This document shows positions 41,171-52,535 of a stretch of DNA of 64,000 nucleotides, in pieces. A program made the position numbers and the translations under genes. The stretch spans positions 310,001-374,000 of the forward strand of contig NZ_FKIF01000002.1 of assembly GCF_900078705.1 (NCBI RefSeq). Reading direction: 5' to 3'. This DNA is from Bordetella ansorpii. GTDB taxonomy: Bacteria; Pseudomonadota; Gammaproteobacteria; Burkholderiales; Burkholderiaceae_B. The number at the start of each line of letters is the position of its first letter. Within the stretch, counting starts at the first letter, position 1. Under the pieces are notes generated by a model, which searched no databases, was not told where the DNA came from, and saw only the letters and a list, made by a program, of their open reading frames with translations.

Positions 41171-43135
41171 ATGAACGCCGCAGCCTGGCCCGATGACGCC
41201 GCCGCCGCCCAGCGGGCCTTTCGCGCGGGTCCGCCGGTGCGCAGCCTGGCGGACGTGCGCCGCCTGGAGGAACGTCCGCTCGATCAAGCCGTCACCGCGA
41301 GCAGCACCTACGAGATCTTCCGCAACGCCGCCGCGGCCTTTGGACACAAGCGGGCGCTGACGTTCCTGCACACTGCCGAGCCAGGCGCCGCGTCTTCGTC
41401 GTTGAGCTATGTCGAGTTGCTGCAAGGCATCCATCGCACCGCGAATGCCCTGCATGCGTTGGGAGTGGGTGCGCGCGACAGCGTGGCGATCATGCTGCCG
41501 GGTTGCCTGGAATATCACCTGGCGTTGTGGGGAGGCGAGGCGGCGGGCATCGTACAGCCGCTCAATCCCATGCTGAACGAAGACAAGCTCGCGGCCCTGC
41601 TGAATGCGACGGGCGCCGTGGCGATGATCGCGTACGGCAGCGACAGGGAATCGGGGATCTGGTCGAAGGCGTTGCGGTTGGCGAAGGTGGTACCGACGTT
41701 GCGGGTGGTGCTGCGGGTCAGGCCGGTCGATGAGTCGAACCTGACCGGCGAAACCCCGTCCCCCGAGGCCGACTCATCCCGCCACACGGTTCGCATGTTG
41801 GACTTCGAGGCGGCGTTGGCATCGCAGCCCCACGATCATCTGCTCAGCGGCCGTGTTCCCCGACCCACTGACATCGCCTCCTATTTCCACACCGGTGGCA
41901 CCACCGGCGCGCCCAAACTCGCCATCCACACGCACGCCAACCAGGTTTTCACCGCATGGGCTGGCATGCAGTTGCAAGGCGCAGGCCCGAGCGACGTCGT
42001 CATCAACGGCTACCCGCTCTTTCACGTGGCGGGCGTGCTGCCATCCTCGCTGGCCGCGCTGTCGGCAGGCGCCGAGATCGTCATCCCGACCACGGCCTTG
42101 ATGCGCAACCGCGACATCATCCGCAACTACTGGCGCCTGGTCGAGCACCATCGCGCCACCTCGCTGCAAGGCGTGCCCACCGTGCTGGCGGCCCTGGCGG
42201 AAGTACCGTTGGATGGCGCCGACATTTCATCGCTGCGCTATTGCCGCACCGGCGCCGCGCTGCTGCCGCCCGAGCTGGCCGCGCGCTTCGAACGGCAGTT
42301 CGGCCTGCACGTGCACGAAAGCCTGGGCATGACCGAGATGGCCGGCATCTCCAGCATCACGCCGCCCGGCGTCATCGGTCCCGTGGGTTGCGTCGGCTTC
42401 CCCCTGCCCTATGCCCGCATGCGCATCGTCGCGCTGGACAGCCTGGACGGCAACGGCCGCGACCTGCCCGTGGGCGAGGTCGGCATGGTGCTGTTCCGCT
42501 CGCCCAACGTCTTTCCCGGCTATCTCGATGCCGCCGACACCGCCGATGCCTTCACCGAGGACGGCTGGCTCATCACCGGCGACATCGGCCTGGTCGACGA
42601 AGCAGGCCGCCTGCACCTGAAGGGCCGCGCCAAGGACCTGATCATCCGCAGCGGCCACAACATCGATCCCAAGGCCATCGAGGATGCCTTGGGCGGGCAC
42701 CCCGCCGTGCGGCTGTGCGCGGCGGTGGGCGCTCCCGACGCGTACGCGGGCGAGCTGCCCGTGGCGTATGCCGTGCTGGCCGAGGGCGTCGAGGTCAGCG
42801 AGACCGAACTGCTGGCCTACGCCGCGAGCCATGTCGAAGAGGCGCCCGCGCGGCCCAAGCGCATCACCATCCTGCCCACCCTGCCGACCACCAACGTGGG
42901 CAAGATCTACAAGCCGGAACTGCGCAGGCTGGCGGCCGAAGCGGCGGTGATGGCAGAAGCGCAACGCCTGTGGCTGGCCGCTGGAGAAACCGGCGTGCCG
43001 CCGTTGAAGATATGGGCGGAATCGGCCTCGGTCGTATCCGTGACATCACAGGGCGCTATCAATCCAGCATCGTACGAATCGCTGCGCCAGGGCCTGCAAC
43101 GCCTGCCGCTGGATATCCGGTTTCGCGATGCTTGA
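41171..43135 (+). CDS. acyl-CoA synthetase (AMP-forming)
   Basis: A 654-residue adenylate-forming acyl-CoA synthetase. The phosphate loop YFHTGGTTGAPKLAIHTH (about 238-255), ESLGMTEMAG, the ITGDIGLVDEAGRLHLKGRAKDLIIRSGHNIDP hinge, and the catalytic Lys in TTNVGKIYKPEL are all present. It activates a carboxylic acid to its CoA thioester, which the dehydrogenase pair would then oxidise. An unusually long C-terminal tail (about 65 residues past GKIYKPEL, with ASVVSVTSQGAINPASYES) has no recognised motif. Third gene of the operon; a Bug receptor follows. Confidence 0.92.
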   Translation: MNAAAWPDDAAAAQRAFRAGPPVRSLADVRRLEERPLDQAVTASSTYEIFRNAAAAFGHKRALTFLHTAEPGAASSSLSYVELLQGIHRTANALHALGVGARDSVAIMLPGCLEYHLALWGGEAAGIVQPLNPMLNEDKLAALLNATGAVAMIAYGSDRESGIWSKALRLAKVVPTLRVVLRVRPVDESNLTGETPSPEADSSRHTVRMLDFEAALASQPHDHLLSGRVPRPTDIASYFHTGGTTGAPKLAIHTHANQVFTAWAGMQLQGAGPSDVVINGYPLFHVAGVLPSSLAALSAGAEIVIPTTALMRNRDIIRNYWRLVEHHRATSLQGVPTVLAALAEVPLDGADISSLRYCRTGAALLPPELAARFERQFGLHVHESLGMTEMAGISSITPPGVIGPVGCVGFPLPYARMRIVALDSLDGNGRDLPVGEVGMVLFRSPNVFPGYLDAADTADAFTEDGWLITGDIGLVDEAGRLHLKGRAKDLIIRSGHNIDPKAIEDALGGHPAVRLCAAVGAPDAYAGELPVAYAVLAEGVEVSETELLAYAASHVEEAPARPKRITILPTLPTTNVGKIYKPELRRLAAEAAVMAEAQRLWLAAGETGVPPLKIWAESASVVSVTSQGAINPASYESLRQGLQRLPLDIRFRDA

Positions 43136-43358
43136 GCAGGGCAGGACGGATGGGAAGCGCACGGCGAGGCGCGCCCTACCCGCGTGCAGGAAAGGAGGAA
43201 GGGCGGCCCGACGCCCTATCGCCACGATTGCCGCATGCAGTGCGCAGTATCGCTGTGACGCATCGCTGTGCAACGGCGGCGTCGCGGCAAGAGAGCAATA
43301 TCGATCGCCCAGGAAGCGACAGCACAAACCAACGATAAGACCGAAGGAGACAACCATC

Positions 43359-44339
43359 ATGACCCAGCCGTTCACCCGGCGCGCCTGCCTGCTTGCGATG
43401 GCTGGCGTGGCGCTAGGCGCCGCCTTGCCCGCCGCATACGCTGCCGACACCTACCCCAGCAAACCCATCACCCTGATCGTGCCCTGGCCCGCGGGCGGCT
43501 CCACCGACCGGCACCTGCGCGCCCTGGCGCACATCGCCGGCAAGCACCTGGGCCAACCCGTCATCGTCGAGAACCGCCCCGGGGCCGGCGGCACGCTCGG
43601 CCCCAGCAGCATGGCGATGACGGCCAAGCCCGATGGCTACACCATTTCGCAATACCCCCTGGGCCTGCTGCGCATGCCGCACATGCAGAAAGTGAAGTGG
43701 CATCCCATCGACGACTTCACCTTCATCATGGGCCTGTCGGGCTATACCTTCGGCCTGACGGTGCGCAGCGATTCGCCCTTCAAGACCTTCGACCAGTACA
43801 TCCAGGCCGCGCGCGACAAGCCGGGCAGCGTCAACTACGGCTCGACCGGCACGGGCTCGTCGCCGCACCTGTTCATGGAAGAGGTCGCCATCAACGCCAA
43901 GGTGCGGCTGGAGCACATTCCCTTCAAGGGCAGCGCCGAACTGCAGCAGGCCTTGCTGGGCGGGCACATCATGGCGCAGAGCGATGCGGCGGGCTGGGAC
44001 AAGTTCGTGGACGGCGGGCAGATGCGCCTGCTGGTCACCTTCGGCGAGAAGCGCACCCAGCGCTGGCCGGATGTGCCCACGGCCAAGGAGCTGGGCTATG
44101 GCGTGGTGTCGACGTCGCCTTACGGATTGGCGGGGCCCAAGGGCATGGACCCGAAGGTGGTGAAGATCCTGCACGACGCGTTCAAGCAGGCGCTGCTGGA
44201 TCCGGAAAGCGTGGAGATCATGCGGCAGCTGAACCAGGAGGCGGCCTACAGCACGGGCGCGGATTTCAAGGCCTGGGCCAGCGAGACCTTCGTGAAGGAC
44301 AAGGCGATGATCGAGAAGCTGGGATTGGCGGCGAAGTGA
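43359..44339 (+). CDS. Bug-family solute receptor of the acyl-CoA operon
   Basis: A 326-residue Bug/TctC receptor. The export signal contains a twin-arginine pair (FTRRACLLAMAG) and ends near AYAAD (about 28); PSKPITLIVPWPAGGSTDRHLRALAHIAG and VIVENRPGAGGTLGPSSMA are standard, with HIPFKGSAELQQALLGGHI centrally. AAGGAGA precedes the ATG at 43359. The 223-base gap after the synthetase shows no gene. It probably delivers the carboxylate that the synthetase activates. Confidence 0.92.
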   Translation: MTQPFTRRACLLAMAGVALGAALPAAYAADTYPSKPITLIVPWPAGGSTDRHLRALAHIAGKHLGQPVIVENRPGAGGTLGPSSMAMTAKPDGYTISQYPLGLLRMPHMQKVKWHPIDDFTFIMGLSGYTFGLTVRSDSPFKTFDQYIQAARDKPGSVNYGSTGTGSSPHLFMEEVAINAKVRLEHIPFKGSAELQQALLGGHIMAQSDAAGWDKFVDGGQMRLLVTFGEKRTQRWPDVPTAKELGYGVVSTSPYGLAGPKGMDPKVVKILHDAFKQALLDPESVEIMRQLNQEAAYSTGADFKAWASETFVKDKAMIEKLGLAAK

Positions 44340-44382
44340 TGGGATGATGCCTGGCGGGCGAATCACGCTGCCCGATACCGAG

Positions 44383-44419
44383 TGCCCGGACGACGATGCC
44401 GTCCGGGCATTTTTCTTTT
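44383..44419 (+). terminator. Rho-independent terminator after the Bug receptor
   Basis: TGCCCGGAC pairs with GTCCGGGCA around a nine-base loop, followed by TTTTTCTTTTT. It is 43 bases after the stop and ends the acyl-CoA operon. Confidence 0.85.
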
Positions 44420-44480
44420 TCAGGCGTGTTTTATTCTCGGTATGTCGTTGGCTATCGGCGTATGACATGCGGGGCTCTTC

Positions 44481-44494
44481 CCGATATATATCGG
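44481..44494. promoter_or_regulatory. palindrome in the rraA-like gene's upstream region
   Basis: CCGATATATATCGG is a perfect 14-base palindrome about 190 bases upstream of the next ATG, inside a 260-base AT-richer stretch that must hold that gene's promoter. Operator function is a guess. Confidence 0.35.
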
Positions 44495-44683
44495 ATCGGG
44501 AAACTTCAATCCTCTTTCGCGGTCGAAAGCCCCCGCATTCCGGCCTGCCTGGCTTATCTGCAAAACACTGCAAATTCCGGCTGGCGTTTGGAGTTGTGAT
44601 ATTTGCCGTAGCGCGAATGTGATAGCGTCTTTCCCAAAGAATTTGCAGCCGTATTCCGTCATCAACGCATCAGGAGCATTTCC

Positions 44684-45409
44684 ATGGGCCTGGCCCCCAT
44701 TGAGCTGGATGAAGACATCGTGCGCGCGCTGTCCGGTGTAACCACCGCCACCTTGACCACCGTGCTGCTCAAGAAGGGCCTGCGCAATGTGTGGATGCGC
44801 GGCGCCAAGCCGATCCGCCCCGGCCAGCCACGCATCGTGGGGCGCGCCTTCACGCTGCGTTTCGTGCCTGCCCGTGAAGACCTGGCCACGCCGGCCTCAT
44901 GGAGTTCCCTGATTTCCACCCGTTCCGCCATCGAGAATATTCCGCCGGGCTGCATCGTCGTGGTCGATGCCATGGGCCTGACCGATGCCGGCATCCTTGG
45001 GGATATCCTGTGCGCGCGCATGGCCAAGCGCGAGGTGCTGGGCCTGGTTACGGATGGCGCCGTGCGGGATATGGATGGAGTGCTGGATACGGATCTGCCG
45101 GTGTGGTGCGCGGGTGCCGCGGCGCCGCCGTCGGTCGCCAGCCTGACGTTCGTGGGATGGCAGGAGCCCATCGGCTGCGGTGGCGTGGCCGTCTATCCGG
45201 ATGACGTCATCGTCGCGGACAACGATGGGGCGGTGCTGATTCCGTCGGCGTTGCTGGATGATGTCGTTGAAGCTGCCGTCGAGCAGGAGCGGCAGGAAGG
45301 CTGGATCATGCAGCAGGTGGCCGACGGGCATGCGCTGCCGGGGTTGTATCCGCCGAATGAAGAGAACAAGGCCAGATACGAGGCGTGGGTGAAGCAGCAG
45401 AAACGTTGA
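44684..45409 (+). CDS. RraA-like protein / HMG-CHA aldolase family
   Basis: A 241-residue protein of the RraA/DlpA family, which includes the RNase E inhibitor RraA and class II 4-hydroxy-4-methyl-2-oxoglutarate/oxaloacetate-decarboxylating aldolases. The aldolase G-x20-R-D element is present as GDILCARMAKREVLGLVTDGAVRD, with the final R-D being the metal/substrate contact. It is about 80 residues longer than E. coli RraA, so an aldolase or decarboxylase role is more likely than RNA-decay control. AGGAG lies upstream of the ATG at 44684. Separate transcription from the acyl-CoA operon is expected because of the terminator. Confidence 0.85.
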   Translation: MGLAPIELDEDIVRALSGVTTATLTTVLLKKGLRNVWMRGAKPIRPGQPRIVGRAFTLRFVPAREDLATPASWSSLISTRSAIENIPPGCIVVVDAMGLTDAGILGDILCARMAKREVLGLVTDGAVRDMDGVLDTDLPVWCAGAAAPPSVASLTFVGWQEPIGCGGVAVYPDDVIVADNDGAVLIPSALLDDVVEAAVEQERQEGWIMQQVADGHALPGLYPPNEENKARYEAWVKQQKR

Positions 45410-45419
45410 TGAACGCCTG

Positions 45420-45865
45420 AATCCACACGGGCCGATCGATCGGCCAATTCGTATGACGTGCTGCGGCCGCCGGCCTCTGGGCGGCGCAACACTCCCAATG
45501 CCACCCGTTCGGTCAAATCCCGCAACGCGGTATCGGGCGGGCATTTGGTCAATGCCGCCCATTTACTGCTGGTCAGCTTTCCTTCAAAACCGTCCAGCAG
45601 CCGTGTCAGCACTTTGTGTTGCCGCGCGTTGAATGCCGCACCCGCCCAGCGGCGCCAGAATTGCGTTCGAGCCAGTACCTCGTCGACTTGAATATGTGCG
45701 TGCTGCACGGCGATGCAGCGTAGCCGGAAACCAGCTCAGCCATTCAGTGATATCCAGCTCGCCTTTTTGGGTGCGATCCAGAATGTCGTAATGATCTTTC
45801 CGTTCGCGCTGGATTTGTGCCGACAGGCGGTAGAAACGTTGCGGGCTTTTGAGGTGCTGTCAAAC
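45420..45865 (-). pseudogene. C-terminal remnant of a Fic/DOC-family protein
   Basis: Minus-strand frames spell the end of a second Fic subfamily (DUF4172-Fic type). One frame reads PQRFYRLSAQIQRERKDHY then DILDRTQKGELDITEWLSWF (about 45858 to 45740). A one-base frame change then leads to QVDEVLARTQFWRRWAGAAFN, LTRLLDGFEGKLTSSKWAAL and GGRSTSYELAD (to about 45425), the C-terminal winged-helix part. The catalytic HPFxxGNGR core and everything before it are absent, and no proper stop follows, so it is a decayed 5'-truncated fragment. Nothing else is seen between rraA and the gyrB terminator. Confidence 0.75.
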
Positions 45866-45916
45866 CCCGAGGAAATCCCAGGAAATCGGATCACCAACCG
45901 AATTATTCCAAGATCC

Positions 45917-45940
45917 AAAAAGAGGCTGCAACATGCAGCC
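45917..45940 (-). terminator. gyrB terminator
   Basis: On the minus strand GGCTGCA-TGT-TGCAGCC forms a seven-base stem followed by TCTTTTT. It lies 28 bases past the gyrB stop. Confidence 0.85.
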
Positions 45941-45967
45941 CCTTGTCGGTAATCCTTGAAATCAGAA

Positions 45968-48427
<2,460 letters not shown>

Positions 48428-48575
48428 TTAGCCTTCAAAAAGGGCCCCGCTGCCGCATCCCGTGGTGTGCTCGAAGAGCATTGCCGGAATGCGGCCCGGC
48501 GGCAAAAGCGGCCTCACGGCCGGGCAGGCCGCCGCGGGCAACACGCCCGCCGACGGCCGCTGGGCGCATGCGCGA

Positions 48576-49685
48576 TCAGATGCGCATGGGCATGACGACG
48601 TACTTGAACTGGTCGTCTTCAGGCAGGGTGATGAGCGCCGACGCGTTGGCGTCGGGCATCACGGACCACTGGATGTTTTCCGTCTTGACGTTGCCCAGCA
48701 CGTCCAGCAGGTAGCCGACGTTGAAACCCACGTCGAGCGGTTCGTGGCCGTAGTCGATGTCGAGCTCTTCCTGTGCCTCTTCCTGCTCGGCGTTGGAGGA
48801 GGAGATCTTCATCTGGTTCTGCGCCAGCTGCAGTCGCACGCCCTTGAACTTGTCGGTGGTCAGGATGGCGGCGCGCTGCAGGCTGCCCTGCAGCAGTTCG
48901 CGCGACACGCTGAAATGACGCGTGTAGTTGGTCGGGATGACGCGCGTGAAGTCGGGGAACTTGCCCTCGACCAGCTTGGAGACCAGCTCGACGCCGCCGA
49001 AGCGGAAACGGATCTGGCCAGGCGCGACGTCCAGCGAGACAGGCTCGTCGGAGTCTTCCAGCAGGCGCTGCATTTCGAGAACCGTCTTGCGCGGCACGAT
49101 GACTTCATGGCGCTCGGCGATACCGTCGGCGGCGGTGGCGCAGTGCGCCAGGCGGTGGCCGTCGGTGGCCACGGCGCGCACGTGGCCCGGTTCGAACACC
49201 AGCAGCATGCCGTTCAGGTAGTAGCGGATGTCCTGCTGGGCCATGGCGAAGTGCACCATGTTGAACAGGTGGCGCAGCATGCGTTGCGGCATGGTCAGCG
49301 AGACGTTCCACTGCTCGGGCTGGGCCACGGTGGGAAACTCGCTGGCGGCCAGCGTCTGCAGCGCGAAGCGGCTCTTGCCGGTCTGCACGGTGAGCTTGCT
49401 GTTGGCCAGCGACAGGCGCACGTCGTCGGAGGCGGGCAGCGCCTTCAGGATGTCCAGCAACTTGCGCGCGGCCACCGTGATGGACTCGTTCTCGGAACCC
49501 ACGCCGAAATCCGCATGCGTCGTGATCTGCACTTCGAGGTCGGTGGCGATGAACGACACCTTGTTGCCCTCTTTGCGCATCAGGATGTTCGCCAGGATGG
49601 GCAGGGTGTGGCGTCTTTCGACGATACCCGCCACGGTCGACAGCGGTTTCAGCAATGCATCGCGTGTGGTTTGTACGAGTTGCAT
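48576..49685 (-). CDS. dnaN: DNA polymerase III beta subunit (sliding clamp)
   Basis: A 369-residue DnaN clamp: MQLVQTTRDALLKPLSTVAGIVERRHTLPILANIL at the start, three similar clamp domains, and the conserved end YKYVVMPMRI (here FKYVVMPMRI). Two in-frame ATGs compete. The upstream one (49691) overlaps the AAGGA ribosome site and the dnaA stop, while the one at 49685 has AGGA at five-base spacing, so it was chosen. Only two bases separate it from the dnaA stop; the two are co-transcribed. Confidence 0.97.
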   Translation of the reverse strand: MQLVQTTRDALLKPLSTVAGIVERRHTLPILANILMRKEGNKVSFIATDLEVQITTHADFGVGSENESITVAARKLLDILKALPASDDVRLSLANSKLTVQTGKSRFALQTLAASEFPTVAQPEQWNVSLTMPQRMLRHLFNMVHFAMAQQDIRYYLNGMLLVFEPGHVRAVATDGHRLAHCATAADGIAERHEVIVPRKTVLEMQRLLEDSDEPVSLDVAPGQIRFRFGGVELVSKLVEGKFPDFTRVIPTNYTRHFSVSRELLQGSLQRAAILTTDKFKGVRLQLAQNQMKISSSNAEQEEAQEELDIDYGHEPLDVGFNVGYLLDVLGNVKTENIQWSVMPDANASALITLPEDDQFKYVVMPMRI

Positions 49686-49687
49686 GT

Positions 49688-51148
49688 TCATCCTTTTAGA
49701 GTTTGTTCCAACACGTGCAGGGTATGGTTGAGTTCCGCTTGCTTGGCCCGGGCATCGGATATCTTGCGAACCGCGTGCAGCACCGTGGTGTGATCGCGGC
49801 CGCCGAAGAGATCACCGATTTCCGGCAGGCTTTTCTGGGTCAACTCCTTCGCCAGGTACATTGCAACCTGGCGCGGCAAGGCAATATTGGCGGGACGCCG
49901 TTTCGAATACATGTCGGCGACCTTGATCTTGTAGAAGTCGGCGACCGTCTTCTGGATGTTCTCGACCGTGATCTGGCCGTTGGACACGGACAGCAGGTCT
50001 TTCAGGGCGTCCTTGCAGACGTCGACCGTCAGCACGTCGCGGCCATGGAAGCGCGCGTAGGCCAGCACCTTGCGCAGCGCGCCTTCGAGCTCGCGCACGT
50101 TGCTGCGCAGGTGCTTGGCGATGAAGAAGGCGACTTCCTCAGGCATGGGCACGCCTTCGGACTCGGCCTTGCGCAGCAGGATCGCCACGCGCATCTCGAG
50201 TTCGGGCGGCTCGATGGCAACGGTGAGGCCGGAGTCGAAACGCGAGATCAGGCGGCTGTCGATGCCGGAGAGTTCCTTCGGATACGTATCGCTGGTGATG
50301 ATGATCTGCTTGCGCTGGGCCACCATCGCCTCGAAGGCGTAGAAGAACTCTTCCTGCGTGCGGTTCTTGCCGGAGAAGAACTGGATATCGTCGATCAGCA
50401 GCAGGTCCAGCGAGTGGTAGTAGCGCTTGAAGTCGTCGAACGCCTTGCGCTGGTAGGCCTTCACCACGTCGGACACGTACTGGTCGGCATGCACGTAGCG
50501 CACGCGCACGCCGGTGCCCGCCGCCACCATGGCATTGCCGATGGAGTGGATGAGGTGGGTCTTGCCCAGGCCCACGCCCCCGTACAGAAACAGCGGGTTG
50601 TACGAGATGCCGGGGTTCTCGGCCACCTGCAACGCCGCCGCGCGGGCCAGCTGGTTGGCCTTGCCGGTGACGAAGTTGTCGAACGTGAGATCGGTGTTCA
50701 GGCGCGAACGTTCGTACACCAGGCTGGCCGCGTCGGTGGCCGCGCCGCCCGACATGGCGGCGGCCTGGCTGCCGACGCCGGTGGGCATGGGCGCAGGCGC
50801 GGTGGGCGCGGGCTCGTCCAGGTGCATCTGCTGCGTGGACGCAACAGGCGGGGGCGCCGAGTTCGGCGAGCGCGACGCCTGCGGGATACGCGGCGCGCTG
50901 CTGCTGCCGGGCAACTCGAACGTGACCTGCACCGGGCGTTCGAACCATTCGGTGGCGAGGGCTTCGATCTGCGTGGAGAAGTTCTTGCGAACCCAGTCGA
51001 GCTTGAAGCGATTGGGCGCGGCGACGCGCAGCACCGCGTTCGCCTCATCGAAGGCGAGCGGGACTAGCGGCCGGATCCAGGCGCTGATTTGTTGGGGGGG
51101 GAGTTCCTGCTCAAGACGACTGACGCAGGTCTGCCAGAATTCTTTCAT
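49688..51148 (-). CDS. dnaA: chromosomal replication initiator DnaA
   Basis: A 486-residue DnaA. Domain I is at the N-terminus ([28 protein letters not shown]), followed by a Pro/Ala-rich linker (about 90-145). Domain III has Walker [10 protein letters not shown], Walker [21 protein letters not shown] and the Arg-sensor region [17 protein letters not shown]. Domain IV DNA-binding signature is [15 protein letters not shown] near the C-terminus. ATG at 51148 chosen by family alignment; an in-frame TTG at 51163 would add five residues. First gene of the dnaA-dnaN-gyrB cluster, reading away from the origin-like gap. Confidence 0.97.
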   Translation of the reverse strand: MKEFWQTCVSRLEQELPPQQISAWIRPLVPLAFDEANAVLRVAAPNRFKLDWVRKNFSTQIEALATEWFERPVQVTFELPGSSSAPRIPQASRSPNSAPPPVASTQQMHLDEPAPTAPAPMPTGVGSQAAAMSGGAATDAASLVYERSRLNTDLTFDNFVTGKANQLARAAALQVAENPGISYNPLFLYGGVGLGKTHLIHSIGNAMVAAGTGVRVRYVHADQYVSDVVKAYQRKAFDDFKRYYHSLDLLLIDDIQFFSGKNRTQEEFFYAFEAMVAQRKQIIITSDTYPKELSGIDSRLISRFDSGLTVAIEPPELEMRVAILLRKAESEGVPMPEEVAFFIAKHLRSNVRELEGALRKVLAYARFHGRDVLTVDVCKDALKDLLSVSNGQITVENIQKTVADFYKIKVADMYSKRRPANIALPRQVAMYLAKELTQKSLPEIGDLFGGRDHTTVLHAVRKISDARAKQAELNHTLHVLEQTLKG

Positions 51149-51190
51149 GTCGCTCTTGTTCAAACCTCGATTCTACCGTGCCTGCGGGCA

Positions 51191-51199
51191 GGTTATCCA
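51191..51199 (+). other. DnaA box
   Basis: TTATCCACA is a perfect consensus DnaA box, 43 bases upstream of the dnaA ATG. It is the only exact box that I find in the 489-base dnaA-rpmH gap, so it may act mainly in dnaA autoregulation; the gap is the expected oriC position but lacks the usual box cluster. Confidence 0.85.
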
Positions 51200-51241
51200 C
51201 AGCCCGCGACCGTTACATCTCTGAGAGCGGCGGCTAACTGT

Positions 51242-51270
51242 TTGACAATGCGAAGGAAACTTGCTGAAAT
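51242..51270 (+). promoter_or_regulatory. candidate sigma-70 promoter toward rpmH
   Basis: A consensus -35 TTGACA (51242-51247) is followed after 17 bases by TGAAAT (51265-51270), a weak -10. It reads toward rpmH, 368 bases away, so an additional closer promoter is likely. Confidence 0.35.
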
Positions 51271-51335
51271 GGTGGGCTTTTCCGAATTCTACCTGTCGAA
51301 GACGGGGCAAAAGTGCGGAAGCAGGGCCGCAAGCA

Positions 51336-51401
51336 GGGCTTGAGAACCTCTGGGACAGGGCTTGAAACCCCATGGAACAGGGCTTTGAAACCTCTGGAAC
51401 C
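51336..51401. repeat. three tandem 22-bp imperfect repeats between dnaA and rpmH
   Basis: Units begin GGGCTTGAGAACC (51336-51357), GGGCTTGAAACCC (51358-51379) and GGGCTTTGAAACC (51380-51401), each ending TGG(G/A)ACA or TGGAACC. They are head-to-tail and exactly 22 bases long, an iteron-like arrangement in the putative origin region. Confidence 0.8.
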
Positions 51402-51637
51402 GGCCCTGAGGAGTCGCAAGACTCCGGGGAACGTCTGCCTACGACGACATGTTGCCGAACAGGCCATGCCGATCACGCAGCCGGTCCCGCAAGTTCCTGG
51501 TCGCGGCGAAACCGCAACAGGGAAGCCCGCAGCCGCGGGCCAGGCCTGGCGGCACGCCGCCGGCCATACGGCAAGAAATACAACCAACCCGCAGCAAGTA
51601 ACCCGGTCATTCGGCCTGTTCTTTCCTTGGAACGTCC

Positions 51638-51772
51638 ATGAAACGCACCTACCAACCTTCCGTCACCCGTCGCAAGCGCACCCACGGCTTTCGCGTGCGC
51701 ATGAAAACCCGCGGCGGCCGCGCCGTCCTGAACGCCCGCCGCGCCAAGGGCCGCAAGCGCCTGGCCGTCTGA
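51638..51772 (+). CDS. rpmH: 50S ribosomal protein L34
   Basis: A 44-residue very basic protein, [20 protein letters not shown] then [20 protein letters not shown] ending LAV, unmistakably bL34 of the large ribosomal subunit. It is divergent from dnaA and first in the rpmH-rnpA-yidD-yidC cluster. Confidence 0.98.
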   Translation: MKRTYQPSVTRRKRTHGFRVRMKTRGGRAVLNARRAKGRKRLAV

Positions 51773-51842
51773 GGCCCGGCGGTTTCGAGACCGCATCGCG
51801 CGCCCCCGGCGCACCCTGCGGTTCCGGCTGGACCTGCCGTTC

Positions 51843-52217
51843 ATGACACGCGCCACGCTCCCTGCGGAGGCGCGACTGCATCGCCCCTCCGAGTACGCCG
51901 CCGCCTTGAAGGGCCGGCGCGCGGCCCGAGGGGCGTTTTTCATCATCAGCGCCATTCCCGCCGTTGCCACCACGGCGGGAGAGCCCGCCTGCGCGCGGCT
52001 CGGCATGGTGATCGCCAAACGCTTCGCGCCCCGCTCCGTCACCCGCAACGCCCTGAAGCGCGTCATCCGCGAAGCTTTCCGGGCCAGGCGGCTGACGTTG
52101 CCTGCGCACGACTACGTGGTCCGGCTGCAAAGCCGCGTCGCGCCGGTTTCACTGACCGAGCTCAAGCGCACGGCACGCGCTGAAGTAGACGCTCACTTCG
52201 AGCGTATCGCGCGATGA
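51843..52217 (+). CDS. rnpA: ribonuclease P protein component
   Basis: A 124-residue basic protein, the protein subunit of RNase P that helps the RNA cut tRNA 5' leaders. The RNR motif is [15 protein letters not shown] (about 73-87), preceded by [15 protein letters not shown]. It lies 70 bases after rpmH and overlaps yidD by four bases (ATGA). Confidence 0.96.
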   Translation: MTRATLPAEARLHRPSEYAAALKGRRAARGAFFIISAIPAVATTAGEPACARLGMVIAKRFAPRSVTRNALKRVIREAFRARRLTLPAHDYVVRLQSRVAPVSLTELKRTARAEVDAHFERIAR

Positions 52218-52486
52218 TCAAGGCACTGCTGATCGCACCGATCCGGTTCTACCGGTTCTTCCTAAGCCCGTGGATCGGCCGGCAATGCCGTTTCACGCCG
52301 ACCTGTTCCGCCTACGCCATCGAAGCCATCGAACGCCACGGCCCCTTGCGCGGTCTATGGCTGGCGGCCCGCCGTATCGGCCGCTGCCATCCCTGGTCGC
52401 CCGGGGGTCACGATCCGGTGCCGGATGCCGATGGCAATGGCGCGCCCTGCTGCTCGGGGCACCGCCACCGCACGGGAATGGATTGA
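52214..52486 (+). CDS. yidD: membrane protein insertion efficiency factor YidD
   Basis: A 90-residue YidD: an N-terminal amphipathic/hydrophobic segment [21 protein letters not shown] followed by the conserved [19 protein letters not shown] block with two Cys and [15 protein letters not shown]. It assists YidC-dependent insertion. Coupled to rnpA by overlapping start and stop. Confidence 0.96.
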   Translation: MIKALLIAPIRFYRFFLSPWIGRQCRFTPTCSAYAIEAIERHGPLRGLWLAARRIGRCHPWSPGGHDPVPDADGNGAPCCSGHRHRTGMD

Positions 52487-52535
52487 CGCTACACTGGTGG
52501 GCTTTGCTGGTCCGCCGCTTACTTCCTCAGGAACC

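Noticed and set aside
43244-43270. ATCGCTGTG direct repeat upstream of the Bug receptor
   Set aside because: A nine-base match separated by a few bases in GC-rich DNA; could easily be chance, with no symmetry or conserved context.
51149-51637. Calling the whole dnaA-rpmH gap a proven oriC
   Set aside because: Only one exact DnaA box and no evident AT-rich unwinding element; position alone is not enough.
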